Under the pieces are notes generated by a model. That model made no database searches, was not told the DNA's origin, and was given only the letters and a program-made list of their open reading frames with translations. Below are positions 1 to 5,590 of a DNA stretch of 5,590 nt, piece by piece; position 1 is the first letter of the stretch, and each line of letters starts with the position of its first letter. This stretch comes from Anaerolineales bacterium (GTDB lineage Bacteria > Chloroflexota > Anaerolineae > Anaerolineales > Villigracilaceae): contig JAICQC010000311.1 in the NCBI GenBank assembly GCA_025938055.1, positions 1 to 5,590 on the forward strand. The letters run 5' to 3'. The translations under genes were made by a program, and so were the position numbers.

Positions 1-1
1 A

Positions 2-634
2 GAACCACAGCGCGTACGCGGCAATGCCGAATGCAATTGAGACATTGAATGATTTCTTTTCTCCACGCATAGGGATGTAAAAGATCTGGTCAGATAGATT
101 GAGAAGCTCAGGGTCCACCCCGGTCACTTCATTGCCGACGATCACCACTTGCTGAGATCCGTAGGTTACGCTTTCAGCGTGACTAAATTCCACGGCGCGC
201 GCATCCTCCTCCAGTGCGTACACCTTCCAACCTTCCGCCTTCAATCCTTTTACCAGACGAACGGCATCCTTGTGATAAGACCACGGGACCGACTCCTCCG
301 CGCCGAGGGAGGTCTTGGTGACTGCTTCATTATCGGCGGTGGGCGTGATGCCGCACAGGTAGGCATGGGTGAAGCGGAAGCCATCCACGCTGCGCAGGAT
401 CGAGCCAACATTCCATGCCGAGCGGATATTATCGAGCAGGACGGCAAACATCTTTCCTCTTTCGTCTTTTGCCTCGTAGGGAGTTCTCGTTTCGTAACTC
501 AACTCTCGTCTGACCACGACGCGCGTCTCTCCCATACAAGCAGGGCAGCGCACGCCAAAAGGATGACCCTCCACCAGCGGGTAACGGAGTCCGCATGAAG
601 TGCAGGTCCTGATCTCGTAGGCGCTTACGGGCAT
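2..634 (-). CDS. SpoU/TrmH-family RNA 2'-O-methyltransferase with N-terminal zinc ribbon (3' end cut by window edge)
   Basis: The product is a SPOUT-class enzyme that would transfer methyl from S-adenosylmethionine to a ribose 2'-OH in tRNA or rRNA in the cytoplasm. With Met1 at 634, 211 residues are visible and the frame is still open at the left edge; probably only a short tail is missing. Residues 11-33 form a likely zinc ribbon (CTSC, then CPAC: Cys11, Cys14, Cys30, Cys33). The methylase domain carries all three SpoU motifs: motif 1 at 69-81 (NIRSAWNVGSILR, with Asn75 and the catalytic-type Arg81), motif 2 at 164-174 (VIVGNEVTGVD), and motif 3 at 187-201 (IPMRG, then SFNVSIA). The usual L30e-like substrate-binding domain of RlmB/TrmH relatives is absent, so the RNA target (Gm18 or wobble tRNA, or 23S rRNA) cannot be told. 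An in-frame ATG at 649 is less likely because a TATAAT box lies between the two ATGs. The gene is divergent from the CAP gene. Confidence 0.9.
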   Translation of the reverse strand, partial: MPVSAYEIRTCTSCGLRYPLVEGHPFGVRCPACMGETRVVVRRELSYETRTPYEAKDERGKMFAVLLDNIRSAWNVGSILRSVDGFRFTHAYLCGITPTADNEAVTKTSLGAEESVPWSYHKDAVRLVKGLKAEGWKVYALEEDARAVEFSHAESVTYGSQQVVIVGNEVTGVDPELLNLSDQIFYIPMRGEKKSFNVSIAFGIAAYALWF

Positions 635-640
635 ATGGGG

Positions 641-646
641 ATTATA
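641..646 (-). promoter_or_regulatory. Putative -10 box (TATAAT) of the RNA methyltransferase gene
   Basis: On the minus strand a perfect TATAAT is followed by six bases (CCCCAT) and then the ATG at 634. If transcription starts at the usual distance from a -10 box, the first transcribed base is the A of the ATG, giving a leaderless mRNA. No purine-rich Shine-Dalgarno sequence precedes either candidate ATG (634 or 649). No good -35 hexamer is visible at 16-18 bases upstream; the sequence there is GTATGT-like. The assignment rests on the consensus match and the spacing. Confidence 0.55.
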
Positions 647-872
647 CATGCTACAAGTTGCTCACATACCGGGTGGTTCCAGAGTTTATTGTTGAGAACG
701 ATCGGGAAGATTGGCGTAGCAGGGAATTTCCAGCCGTGGGATTGTTTCAAGATCTTTCAGACTTTTCCACAATGACGGGCGAACTCATTTTCAGCACCAA
801 CCATTTCAAAACCGAGCAGCTGCCATCACTTAACGCCAGATGAGATAAACATTCCCCAAAATCCACGCACAT

Positions 873-878
873 TATAAT
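873..878 (+). promoter_or_regulatory. Putative -10 box (TATAAT) of the CAP-LysM gene
   Basis: A perfect TATAAT is followed by six bases (TATTTC) and the ATG at 885, the same spacing as for the divergent methyltransferase gene. This predicts transcription starting at the A of the start codon and a leaderless mRNA. No Shine-Dalgarno sequence lies in the AT-rich bases before the ATG. A convincing -35 box is not visible: bases 850-855 read CATTCC. Confidence 0.6.
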
Positions 879-884
879 TATTTC

Positions 885-1883
885 ATGTCACGGCGCGCAG
901 TGTCGCTGGTCAGTGCTGTTGTCCTGGTTATTTTTGCAGCATTCGGCTCAGCTTCCACATCCCGGGCTGAACCAGAGGAGAAACCAGCTCTCGCAGGCTC
1001 ACCCCTTGATCTGGTCAACGCGGTCAATGCACTGCGCGCCTCGCTTGGACTCCCACTCTACAGTATCAACCCAATCCTGATGGCAACCGCCCAAGCCCAG
1101 GCGGACTTCCTGGCGGTGACCGGCAGCATGACGCACTTCGGTCCAAACGGCATCGGTCTGACGGATCGGCTGCTCGCGGCAGGCTACCCGCTGGCGGGTG
1201 ACCTCTCTCTTGGTGGTTTCCGATCCGAGAATATTACGGGCGGCGACGAAACAATGCCCCCCGAAGCGGCTGTGGATCGCTGGACTGGCGATGCGCCCCA
1301 TCTCAACACGATGGCATCTCAAAACCTGACGGAGATCGGCGCCGGCGTGGCAATCAACAATGGCAGAGTCTATTACGTGATCGACTGCGCGCTCCCGACG
1401 ACGAACGGGCTCCCGCAGATGGCGGGAGATCCAGGCGAAGCGGTATCTCCCGTACCGGAGATTGCAGCGATCATTTACCCGGTGACCCTCAGCACGCCTG
1501 ATGCTGAAGGTCACCTTATCCATGAAGTAAAACCCGGACAAACCCTCTGGCAGATCGCGATTTCCTATGAAACAAAGATCGACGAGCTCAAGCGTCTGAA
1601 TAACCTATTCGACAATAATATCTACCCCGGCAACAAGTTGCTGGTGAAGACCGGGTTGGTACTGCCAACCGTCTTACCAACGGAAACACCGGTGTCCACG
1701 CCGACAAGCCAGCCGACGCTCACGATCACTGCCCAAAATGTTGTGGCGACTTCAACGCCCATACGCGCATCACAGTCCGCACTCAAAAATGCAACGGTGA
1801 TGAACGCCTTGATTGGCATTGTTATCCTGGCACTCCTGGGTGGGGGATTATTCACTTGGGCGGGAAGACCCAAGAAGGAATAG
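885..1883 (+). CDS. Secreted CAP/SCP-domain protein with LysM domain and C-terminal membrane anchor
   Basis: The 332-residue product is probably exported by Sec and held at the outer face of the membrane. Residues 1-28 look like a signal peptide (basic MSRR, hydrophobic core 5-20, likely cleavage near SRA/EPEE). Residues about 40-168 form a bacterial-type CAP (CAP/SCP/PR1) domain with the four characteristic residues: His84 (THFG), Glu115 (SENI), His139 (APHL) and Glu150 (TEIGAG). Residues 213-254 are a LysM domain (HEVKPGQTLWQIA, then LNNL and IYPGNKLLV), a family that binds N-acetylglucosamine-containing polymers such as peptidoglycan. A Thr/Pro/Ser-rich linker (about 260-295) leads to a membrane helix (about 307-326) and a basic tail (GRPKKE), as expected for an anchor with a cytoplasmic C terminus. 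The ATG at 885 is chosen because it opens the signal peptide and sits six bases after a TATAAT box. CAP proteins have varied or unknown activities, so no reaction is assigned. The gene is monocistronic as far as visible, ending at a terminator. Confidence 0.9.
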   Translation: MSRRAVSLVSAVVLVIFAAFGSASTSRAEPEEKPALAGSPLDLVNAVNALRASLGLPLYSINPILMATAQAQADFLAVTGSMTHFGPNGIGLTDRLLAAGYPLAGDLSLGGFRSENITGGDETMPPEAAVDRWTGDAPHLNTMASQNLTEIGAGVAINNGRVYYVIDCALPTTNGLPQMAGDPGEAVSPVPEIAAIIYPVTLSTPDAEGHLIHEVKPGQTLWQIAISYETKIDELKRLNNLFDNNIYPGNKLLVKTGLVLPTVLPTETPVSTPTSQPTLTITAQNVVATSTPIRASQSALKNATVMNALIGIVILALLGGGLFTWAGRPKKE

Positions 1884-1903
1884 CGTCTATATCTTAATAG
1901 ACG
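1884..1903. other. Small hairpin between the CAP stop codon and the main terminator
   Basis: CGTCTAT (1884-1890) pairs perfectly with ATAGACG (1897-1903) around a six-base loop, ATCTTA. It begins right after the CAP stop codon and abuts the terminator stem. No T-tract follows it on the plus strand. On the minus strand it lies just downstream of the main terminator hairpin. It may strengthen termination or protect the 3' end of the transcript; this role is inferred. Confidence 0.6.
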
Positions 1904-1940
1904 AACAAGCCCTTCCATGCTGAAAGGGCTTGTTTTTGTT
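1904..1940 (+). terminator. Rho-independent terminator between convergent genes
   Basis: AACAAGCCCTT (1904-1914) pairs over 11 bp with AAGGGCTTGTT (1924-1934) around a nine-base loop. The 3' arm runs into a T-rich tract, TTTTTGTT (1933-1940). This is a strong intrinsic terminator for the CAP-LysM gene, 20 bases after its stop codon. The opposite gene ends at 1951, so the same stem could also end its transcript. An A-run precedes the stem on that side, but the T-tract after it is poor, so termination there is less certain. Confidence 0.9.
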
Positions 1941-1950
1941 ATGCTACTGT

Positions 1951-4900
1951 CTACGGCAGCGTATATCTCAGGATGCGGTTATTGCCTGCATCTGTCACCC
2001 AGATGAATCCCTCAGGGTCAACGGCAACTCCGGCGGCAAGCCCGATCTCGTCCGGGCCCACACCGAAGTCTCCCCAGGTCCGCACAAATTCCCCGTTTTC
2101 CGTAAATTCGATAATACGATAACCTTCCGGGTCTGTGATGAATACATGCTTTTCTTCGCTCACGGCAATGAACGGTTTGTTCTCCAGGGATTGGCCGAAC
2201 CAGGCATTGACGTCCCATTGCTGCAAGGGAACGTATAGCGTGCCGTCCTCATTCGGAATAAAAGACTGCACACGCTGGTTCCATGTGTCGGTCACATAGA
2301 CGGTGCCATCGCCCGCCACAGCAACACCGACGGGCTCGTCGAACTGTCCGGGGTCGAGGCCGGCAGTGCCAAACTGGGTCAGGAAATTGCCATCTTCATC
2401 GAACACAGCGATCCTTTTGTTACCGGTATCGGCTACGAAGACGCGTCCCTCTGCATCCACGGCAATACCGCGCGGACCCCAGAAGGAACTCTGTGTCTCC
2501 GGCGACTCCGGGATGGGTTGTCCGTATTGCCCCCAGGTGGTAATCGGTTCACCATCCGCTGTAAACTTTTGGACGCGATGATTCCAGGTATCTGAGACAT
2601 AGACCGACCCATCCGGTCCGACTGCAATGCCCCAGGGTTCGTTGAATGTGCTGATGGGCGCGGTCCCAGCGGCATTGTCCGCGAAGGTACCCCATTCCTG
2701 GAGCAGGCTTCCATCGGCGGCAATGTGCAGGATGCGGTGATTACGCGAGTCGGTGACGTAAATATCACCCTCGAGCCCGGTGGCAATACCACGCGGCGCA
2801 TTCAATCCAAGCGGAGGATAGCGGTCCGCGCCAAAGATCTGGTCCGCGGGGATCATCATGGTCCCTGCCTCATACGGGTCCTCAACGACCGGGGCAGCCA
2901 CGGGTCCCACACCGTAATTCCAGATCTTCGCAGCCACGTCCTTGCGAATGTAGAGCCGCATCTGGTCTGCAGGCTGCCAGGTGGTCAGCGTCATGGACGT
3001 GCTGCCGATCGCCTGGGCGTAGGTGGTGTAATCGCGGTTGAACCAGATGTCGAAGATGCCTTCCCGGATCTGGGGGTTCGTAATCGCGTTCAACACGCGC
3101 GTGCGGTCGAGGTTGAAATAATCCTGGTTGGGCCACCACATGCGGATGTAATCGAACTGATAGAACTCATCGCCCAGCGCGGCATCGATCTTATCGAAGT
3201 TCTTCTGATCGACGATCACAGCCACAGCATCACGCAGAGAGCGCGTGGGCTGGTCGAACGAGCGCAATGCCGTGAAGTCACGCAGGTACCAGACGAAGGG
3301 CCACGAGACGCCCGTATCGGGCGCGCTGGCATCGTACGCCACGACGGCGTTCAGTCCGCCCGCCGTGCGTTCGGAGATTTCCTTCACCTGCGCCATGACT
3401 TCTTTTACGCCGGTTGCGCCGTGGGCATATACAAGATACTCGGTGGCGTCATCGTAGTTGATATAGGACGATCGAACCGCGGCACGCGTCGTCTGGATGA
3501 AGAGCAACCCGAAGATTGTCAGCGTTACCAGTCCCACGAATGTGCTCGGACGACGCAGCCGTGACAGATAGATAATCCCGAGAATGCTGCCGATGAATGC
3601 CAGTAGAGCTGAGCCAAATTGCAGCCAGTTTGTGGAGGCGCCCGTCGGGTCCACGCCGGAGGAGGACATCATCAGCGAGGCGCCGTTGATAATGCTGGAT
3701 ACCAAGGTAATAAGCGCCAGGAACATCAATGCCACAATGGCAAGACCGGTCAGCTCATCCTTTAACAGGTAGGCGAGCAATGCGCCTGTCAGGATCATCG
3801 TGATGAACGGGAAGATGAAGGCTGCCGTCGCCTGGAGCTGCAGCAATTCGGAACCCTGGAAGGGAGGATTGGCTCCATACAATGACCGAATTGTATTGAA
3901 GGCAGCAAGGACAAACACGATCAACACCAGCAGTGCAAGCGCCACGCGTTGTGGCTTCTCGAGGATCAGGCGTGGCACTACCGAATCGATGATCTGCCCG
4001 ATCGCCCAGCCGGTTAGCAGGATCATGGGCCATGCCATATGATAGGTGAGCCACGGCATGCGTTCGCCAGCGGCAGTAAATGCCAGTATGCTGCTGATCG
4101 TCCACCATACCATCAGACCGAAGAATAGACCAAAATTCGATCCCGTGGGCTCGGTCTCGGACACGGTAACAGCTTTTACTTCGCTTCCCTCAGTGTCCAC
4201 TTGCTCATCCGTTACATCCGAATCCGTGCGGGGGACGGCCCGGTCGGCAAGCAGTTTTTTCACACCCAGCCCGATCGCCACCAGAGTTCCGATGGCTGGC
4301 AGGAATTCATACATAGGGATCTGAATGAGCACATAATAATATTCAGGCTGGCTTCCCCGTTCCACGCCCTGTTGTACGAGCCAGTAGCCCAGCGAGCCAA
4401 CAATGCCCGTGAAAAAGCCTGCCGCATTTGTAAATACGGTTGTATAAAAGATGGTAAATAATCCCCAGAAGACCGCGGCGTATTTCCACCAGTCACGGTT
4501 CCATAATATACCCAGGACGAAGGAAAGAATGAAGAAGACCGCGATGAATATGCCGATGATGATAAGTGACCGTGTATCGAGAGCGCTGACGGAAGCAGCA
4601 TCGGTTGGCACAGCCACATTCAGCCGCGTCTTCAACCAATCGATGGGGAAGGCTGTCGCCATGGGCAGGACAAAAGTGCCGATAAACAGCGCGAGATCGA
4701 AGGCGCGATTTTTGGGGACCCGGTGCCAGACGTACGCCTGCAGGAAATAGGTGACAGCCGCAACCAGAAGCGTCAGGACGCCCATTCCCATGAGGACGGT
4801 GGGAAGCGGCGAGCTCGCCTCCGTCGGCGCGAACGGTGACGGGGTATCTTCCGGGTTGGCAGGGGCGGCAGTCTCGGTCCCGCTGATCGTATCGGGTGTA

Positions 4901-5589
4901 CGGTTTGCGTACCCCAGCGCCAGACCCGCGCCCAGCAACACCGAGCCAATCACCAGAGCGATGATGAATGTGCGGAATAGTCTGGGATTCTCTTCCCAGG
5001 GTCTTTTGGTGATTTGAAAGATAAAATAGATTCCCAGAAAAATGACAGCTTGCGCTGTGTAGATGAATGCCGTCTCCTTGGCTGTGAAGTGCAGGACTGT
5101 TGCCAGGGTTACGAATGCCAGGTGGCGCCTTCCGCCGGTTTCCATGTATCGCAGAATAGCATACAACAAGAGGATGCCCGCGAAACCCGCATAGGACTCG
5201 TTTCGCACGTAGCGTCCATAATACAACATGTAGGGAGAGACAACCATCAGCAGTCCGGCGATCAGGGCACCAGTCGTTCCCAGGTAGCGCCGCCAGTACC
5301 AGACCATCCAGATAGATGCTATGCTGAATACAACCGCCGGAATGCGGGAGGTAAAATCGCTGACACCGAAGAGGAAGTAGCTGAGCGCGATCCAGTGGAA
5401 TTGCCATGGACCATGCATCATGGGCGTGTGCTGGTAGCCCTGCCCGCGGTACAAAAGCCACGAGAAATAGGTGTGCAGACTTTCATCGTGGCTCATGACT
5501 CGCGTTTCCAGATCATAAAACCTTGTAATGATTGCGAGCAGGATAATTCCTGCAAATAATGCGACTTCCGTAGTGATTGCCGGGAGGGC
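1951..5589 (-). CDS. TIGR03663/Agl23-like GT-C-type membrane protein fused to a six-blade NHL beta-propeller (5' end cut by window edge)
   Basis: The frame stays open to the right edge, so the ATG at 5496 is internal: 31 upstream codons encode a further membrane helix (LFAGIILLAIIT) leading into it. Numbering from 5496 (Met1), 1181 residues follow. Residues 1 to about 668 are very hydrophobic, with roughly 18-20 membrane segments. They carry the invariant residues described for TIGR03663, a family distantly like dolichyl-phosphate-mannose mannosyltransferases: the DE pair (Asp4-Glu5, SHDES) and HGP (28-30). Also visible are KETAF (140-144), a YYY motif (386-388) and GERMPWLTYH (477-486). Residues about 675-870 form a soluble mixed domain (with SWPFVWYLRD). 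Residues 898-1178 hold six NHL repeats, ending three residues before the stop. By GT-C topology the soluble part probably faces outside. Sugar transfer or a flippase-linked role in envelope glycan assembly is plausible but unproven. Two hydrophilic inserts lie at about 199-232 and 421-454. Confidence 0.88.
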   Translation of the reverse strand, partial: ALPAITTEVALFAGIILLAIITRFYDLETRVMSHDESLHTYFSWLLYRGQGYQHTPMMHGPWQFHWIALSYFLFGVSDFTSRIPAVVFSIASIWMVWYWRRYLGTTGALIAGLLMVVSPYMLYYGRYVRNESYAGFAGILLLYAILRYMETGGRRHLAFVTLATVLHFTAKETAFIYTAQAVIFLGIYFIFQITKRPWEENPRLFRTFIIALVIGSVLLGAGLALGYANRTPDTISGTETAAPANPEDTPSPFAPTEASSPLPTVLMGMGVLTLLVAAVTYFLQAYVWHRVPKNRAFDLALFIGTFVLPMATAFPIDWLKTRLNVAVPTDAASVSALDTRSLIIIGIFIAVFFILSFVLGILWNRDWWKYAAVFWGLFTIFYTTVFTNAAGFFTGIVGSLGYWLVQQGVERGSQPEYYYVLIQIPMYEFLPAIGTLVAIGLGVKKLLADRAVPRTDSDVTDEQVDTEGSEVKAVTVSETEPTGSNFGLFFGLMVWWTISSILAFTAAGERMPWLTYHMAWPMILLTGWAIGQIIDSVVPRLILEKPQRVALALLVLIVFVLAAFNTIRSLYGANPPFQGSELLQLQATAAFIFPFITMILTGALLAYLLKDELTGLAIVALMFLALITLVSSIINGASLMMSSSGVDPTGASTNWLQFGSALLAFIGSILGIIYLSRLRRPSTFVGLVTLTIFGLLFIQTTRAAVRSSYINYDDATEYLVYAHGATGVKEVMAQVKEISERTAGGLNAVVAYDASAPDTGVSWPFVWYLRDFTALRSFDQPTRSLRDAVAVIVDQKNFDKIDAALGDEFYQFDYIRMWWPNQDYFNLDRTRVLNAITNPQIREGIFDIWFNRDYTTYAQAIGSTSMTLTTWQPADQMRLYIRKDVAAKIWNYGVGPVAAPVVEDPYEAGTMMIPADQIFGADRYPPLGLNAPRGIATGLEGDIYVTDSRNHRILHIAADGSLLQEWGTFADNAAGTAPISTFNEPWGIAVGPDGSVYVSDTWNHRVQKFTADGEPITTWGQYGQPIPESPETQSSFWGPRGIAVDAEGRVFVADTGNKRIAVFDEDGNFLTQFGTAGLDPGQFDEPVGVAVAGDGTVYVTDTWNQRVQSFIPNEDGTLYVPLQQWDVNAWFGQSLENKPFIAVSEEKHVFITDPEGYRIIEFTENGEFVRTWGDFGVGPDEIGLAAGVAVDPEGFIWVTDAGNNRILRYTLP
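1963..2805 (-). repeat. Six NHL repeats forming a beta-propeller domain (within the fusion CDS)
   Basis: Six copies of about 28 residues follow the pattern PxGIAVxxxGxVYVxDTxNxRVxxF. Counting from the Met at 5496 they lie at 898-924, 951-978, 1005-1032, 1052-1079, 1104-1131 and 1151-1178. Repeats 1-4 and 6 keep the G(I/V)A core and the D-x-x-N-x-R turn; repeat 5 is divergent (PFIAVSEEKHVFITD, with GYR in place of NxR). Spacing is about 47-54 residues start to start. NHL domains usually form six-bladed propellers that bind proteins, ligands or RNA, so six repeats make one closed propeller. This is protein-level repetition, not a DNA tandem array. Confidence 0.93.
4135..4236 (-). other. Acidic hydrophilic insert in the membrane protein (residues about 421-454)
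   Basis: A loop of about 34 residues rich in Asp, Glu, Thr, Ser and Val (for example DSDVTDEQVDTEGSEV) follows a basic juxtamembrane stretch (KKLLADRAVPR) and precedes the next membrane helix. The basic flank suggests a cytoplasmic side by the positive-inside rule. It looks like a disordered, lineage-specific insertion rather than a domain. Confidence 0.55.
4801..4902 (-). other. Thr/Pro/Glu-rich insert in the membrane protein (residues about 199-232)
   Basis: Between two membrane helices the fusion protein carries about 34 hydrophilic residues rich in Thr, Pro, Ala, Ser and Glu (for example PANPEDTPSPFAPTEASSP). The composition is like that of extracellular linkers in secreted proteins, including the linker of the neighbouring CAP protein. 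It is probably a disordered loop; which side of the membrane it faces is not certain. Confidence 0.6.
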
Positions 5590-5590
5590 A

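Noticed and set aside
149..598. Plus-strand open frame of 149 codons
   Set aside because: It is antisense to the RNA methyltransferase, whose SpoU motifs on the minus strand are unmistakable.
645..649. Alternative ATG at 649 for the methyltransferase
   Set aside because: It would add only five residues, has no Shine-Dalgarno sequence, and would place the perfect TATAAT inside the coding region. The ATG at 634 fits better.
658..843. Small plus-strand open frame (61 codons, TTG start) between the divergent genes
   Set aside because: It has no Shine-Dalgarno sequence and lacks the TATAAT-N6-start layout of its neighbours. It matches no family I recognise. It is within what chance allows, though its composition is not absurd for a protein; conservation would decide.
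999..1541. Minus-strand open frame of 180 codons
   Set aside because: It is antisense to the CAP domain and has no recognisable motif.
1963..2805. Possible DNA tandem repeat or CRISPR-like array
   Set aside because: The periodicity is at the protein level (NHL repeats). Nucleotide identity between units is only partial and there are no constant direct repeats with spacers.
2725..3564. Plus-strand open frame of 279 codons
   Set aside because: It lies wholly antisense to the NHL and soluble parts of the large fusion gene and shows no domain pattern; its openness follows from the codon use of the real gene.
4493..5461. Minus-strand open frame of 322 codons in another frame
   Set aside because: It overlaps the membrane domain of the fusion gene in a shifted frame. 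It is rich in Arg, His, Pro and Cys without any motif, as shadow frames usually are.

Overview
The window holds three genes, two of them cut by its edges. On the minus strand, the 3' part of a SpoU/TrmH-type RNA 2'-O-methyltransferase runs off the left edge (start codon near 634). Divergent from it on the plus strand is a complete gene (885-1883) for a secreted, membrane-anchored CAP/SCP-domain protein with a LysM domain. Convergent with that, a very large minus-strand gene (stop at 1951) fills the rest and runs off the right edge. It fuses a polytopic GT-C-like membrane protein of the TIGR03663/Agl23-like family to a six-repeat NHL beta-propeller.

The organism is probably a member of Chloroflexota, most likely the Anaerolineae. 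TIGR03663 proteins are sporadic and typical of Chloroflexi and archaea, and secreted CAP-LysM proteins with Thr/Pro-rich linkers and a C-terminal membrane anchor suit that group. Bacterial-type TATAAT elements argue against an archaeon. This is inference from protein families, not from a marker gene.

Layout. 2-634 (-): methyltransferase. 635-884: divergent intergenic region carrying two opposed TATAAT boxes, each exactly 6 bases before an ATG. That spacing, with no Shine-Dalgarno sequence, suggests leaderless mRNAs for both genes. 885-1883 (+): CAP-LysM protein. 1884-1940: two tandem hairpins, the second a strong intrinsic terminator, separating the convergent genes. 1951-5589 (-): TIGR03663-NHL fusion. 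The ATG at 5496 is internal; the frame stays open upstream and encodes another membrane helix.

Function. The methyltransferase belongs to RNA modification and has no evident link to the others. The other two proteins are cell-envelope proteins: one probably binds peptidoglycan or a related polymer, and the other probably handles a lipid-linked or surface sugar and displays a propeller outside the membrane. A functional link between them is only a hypothesis. No mobile element, CRISPR array, tRNA or rRNA was seen.
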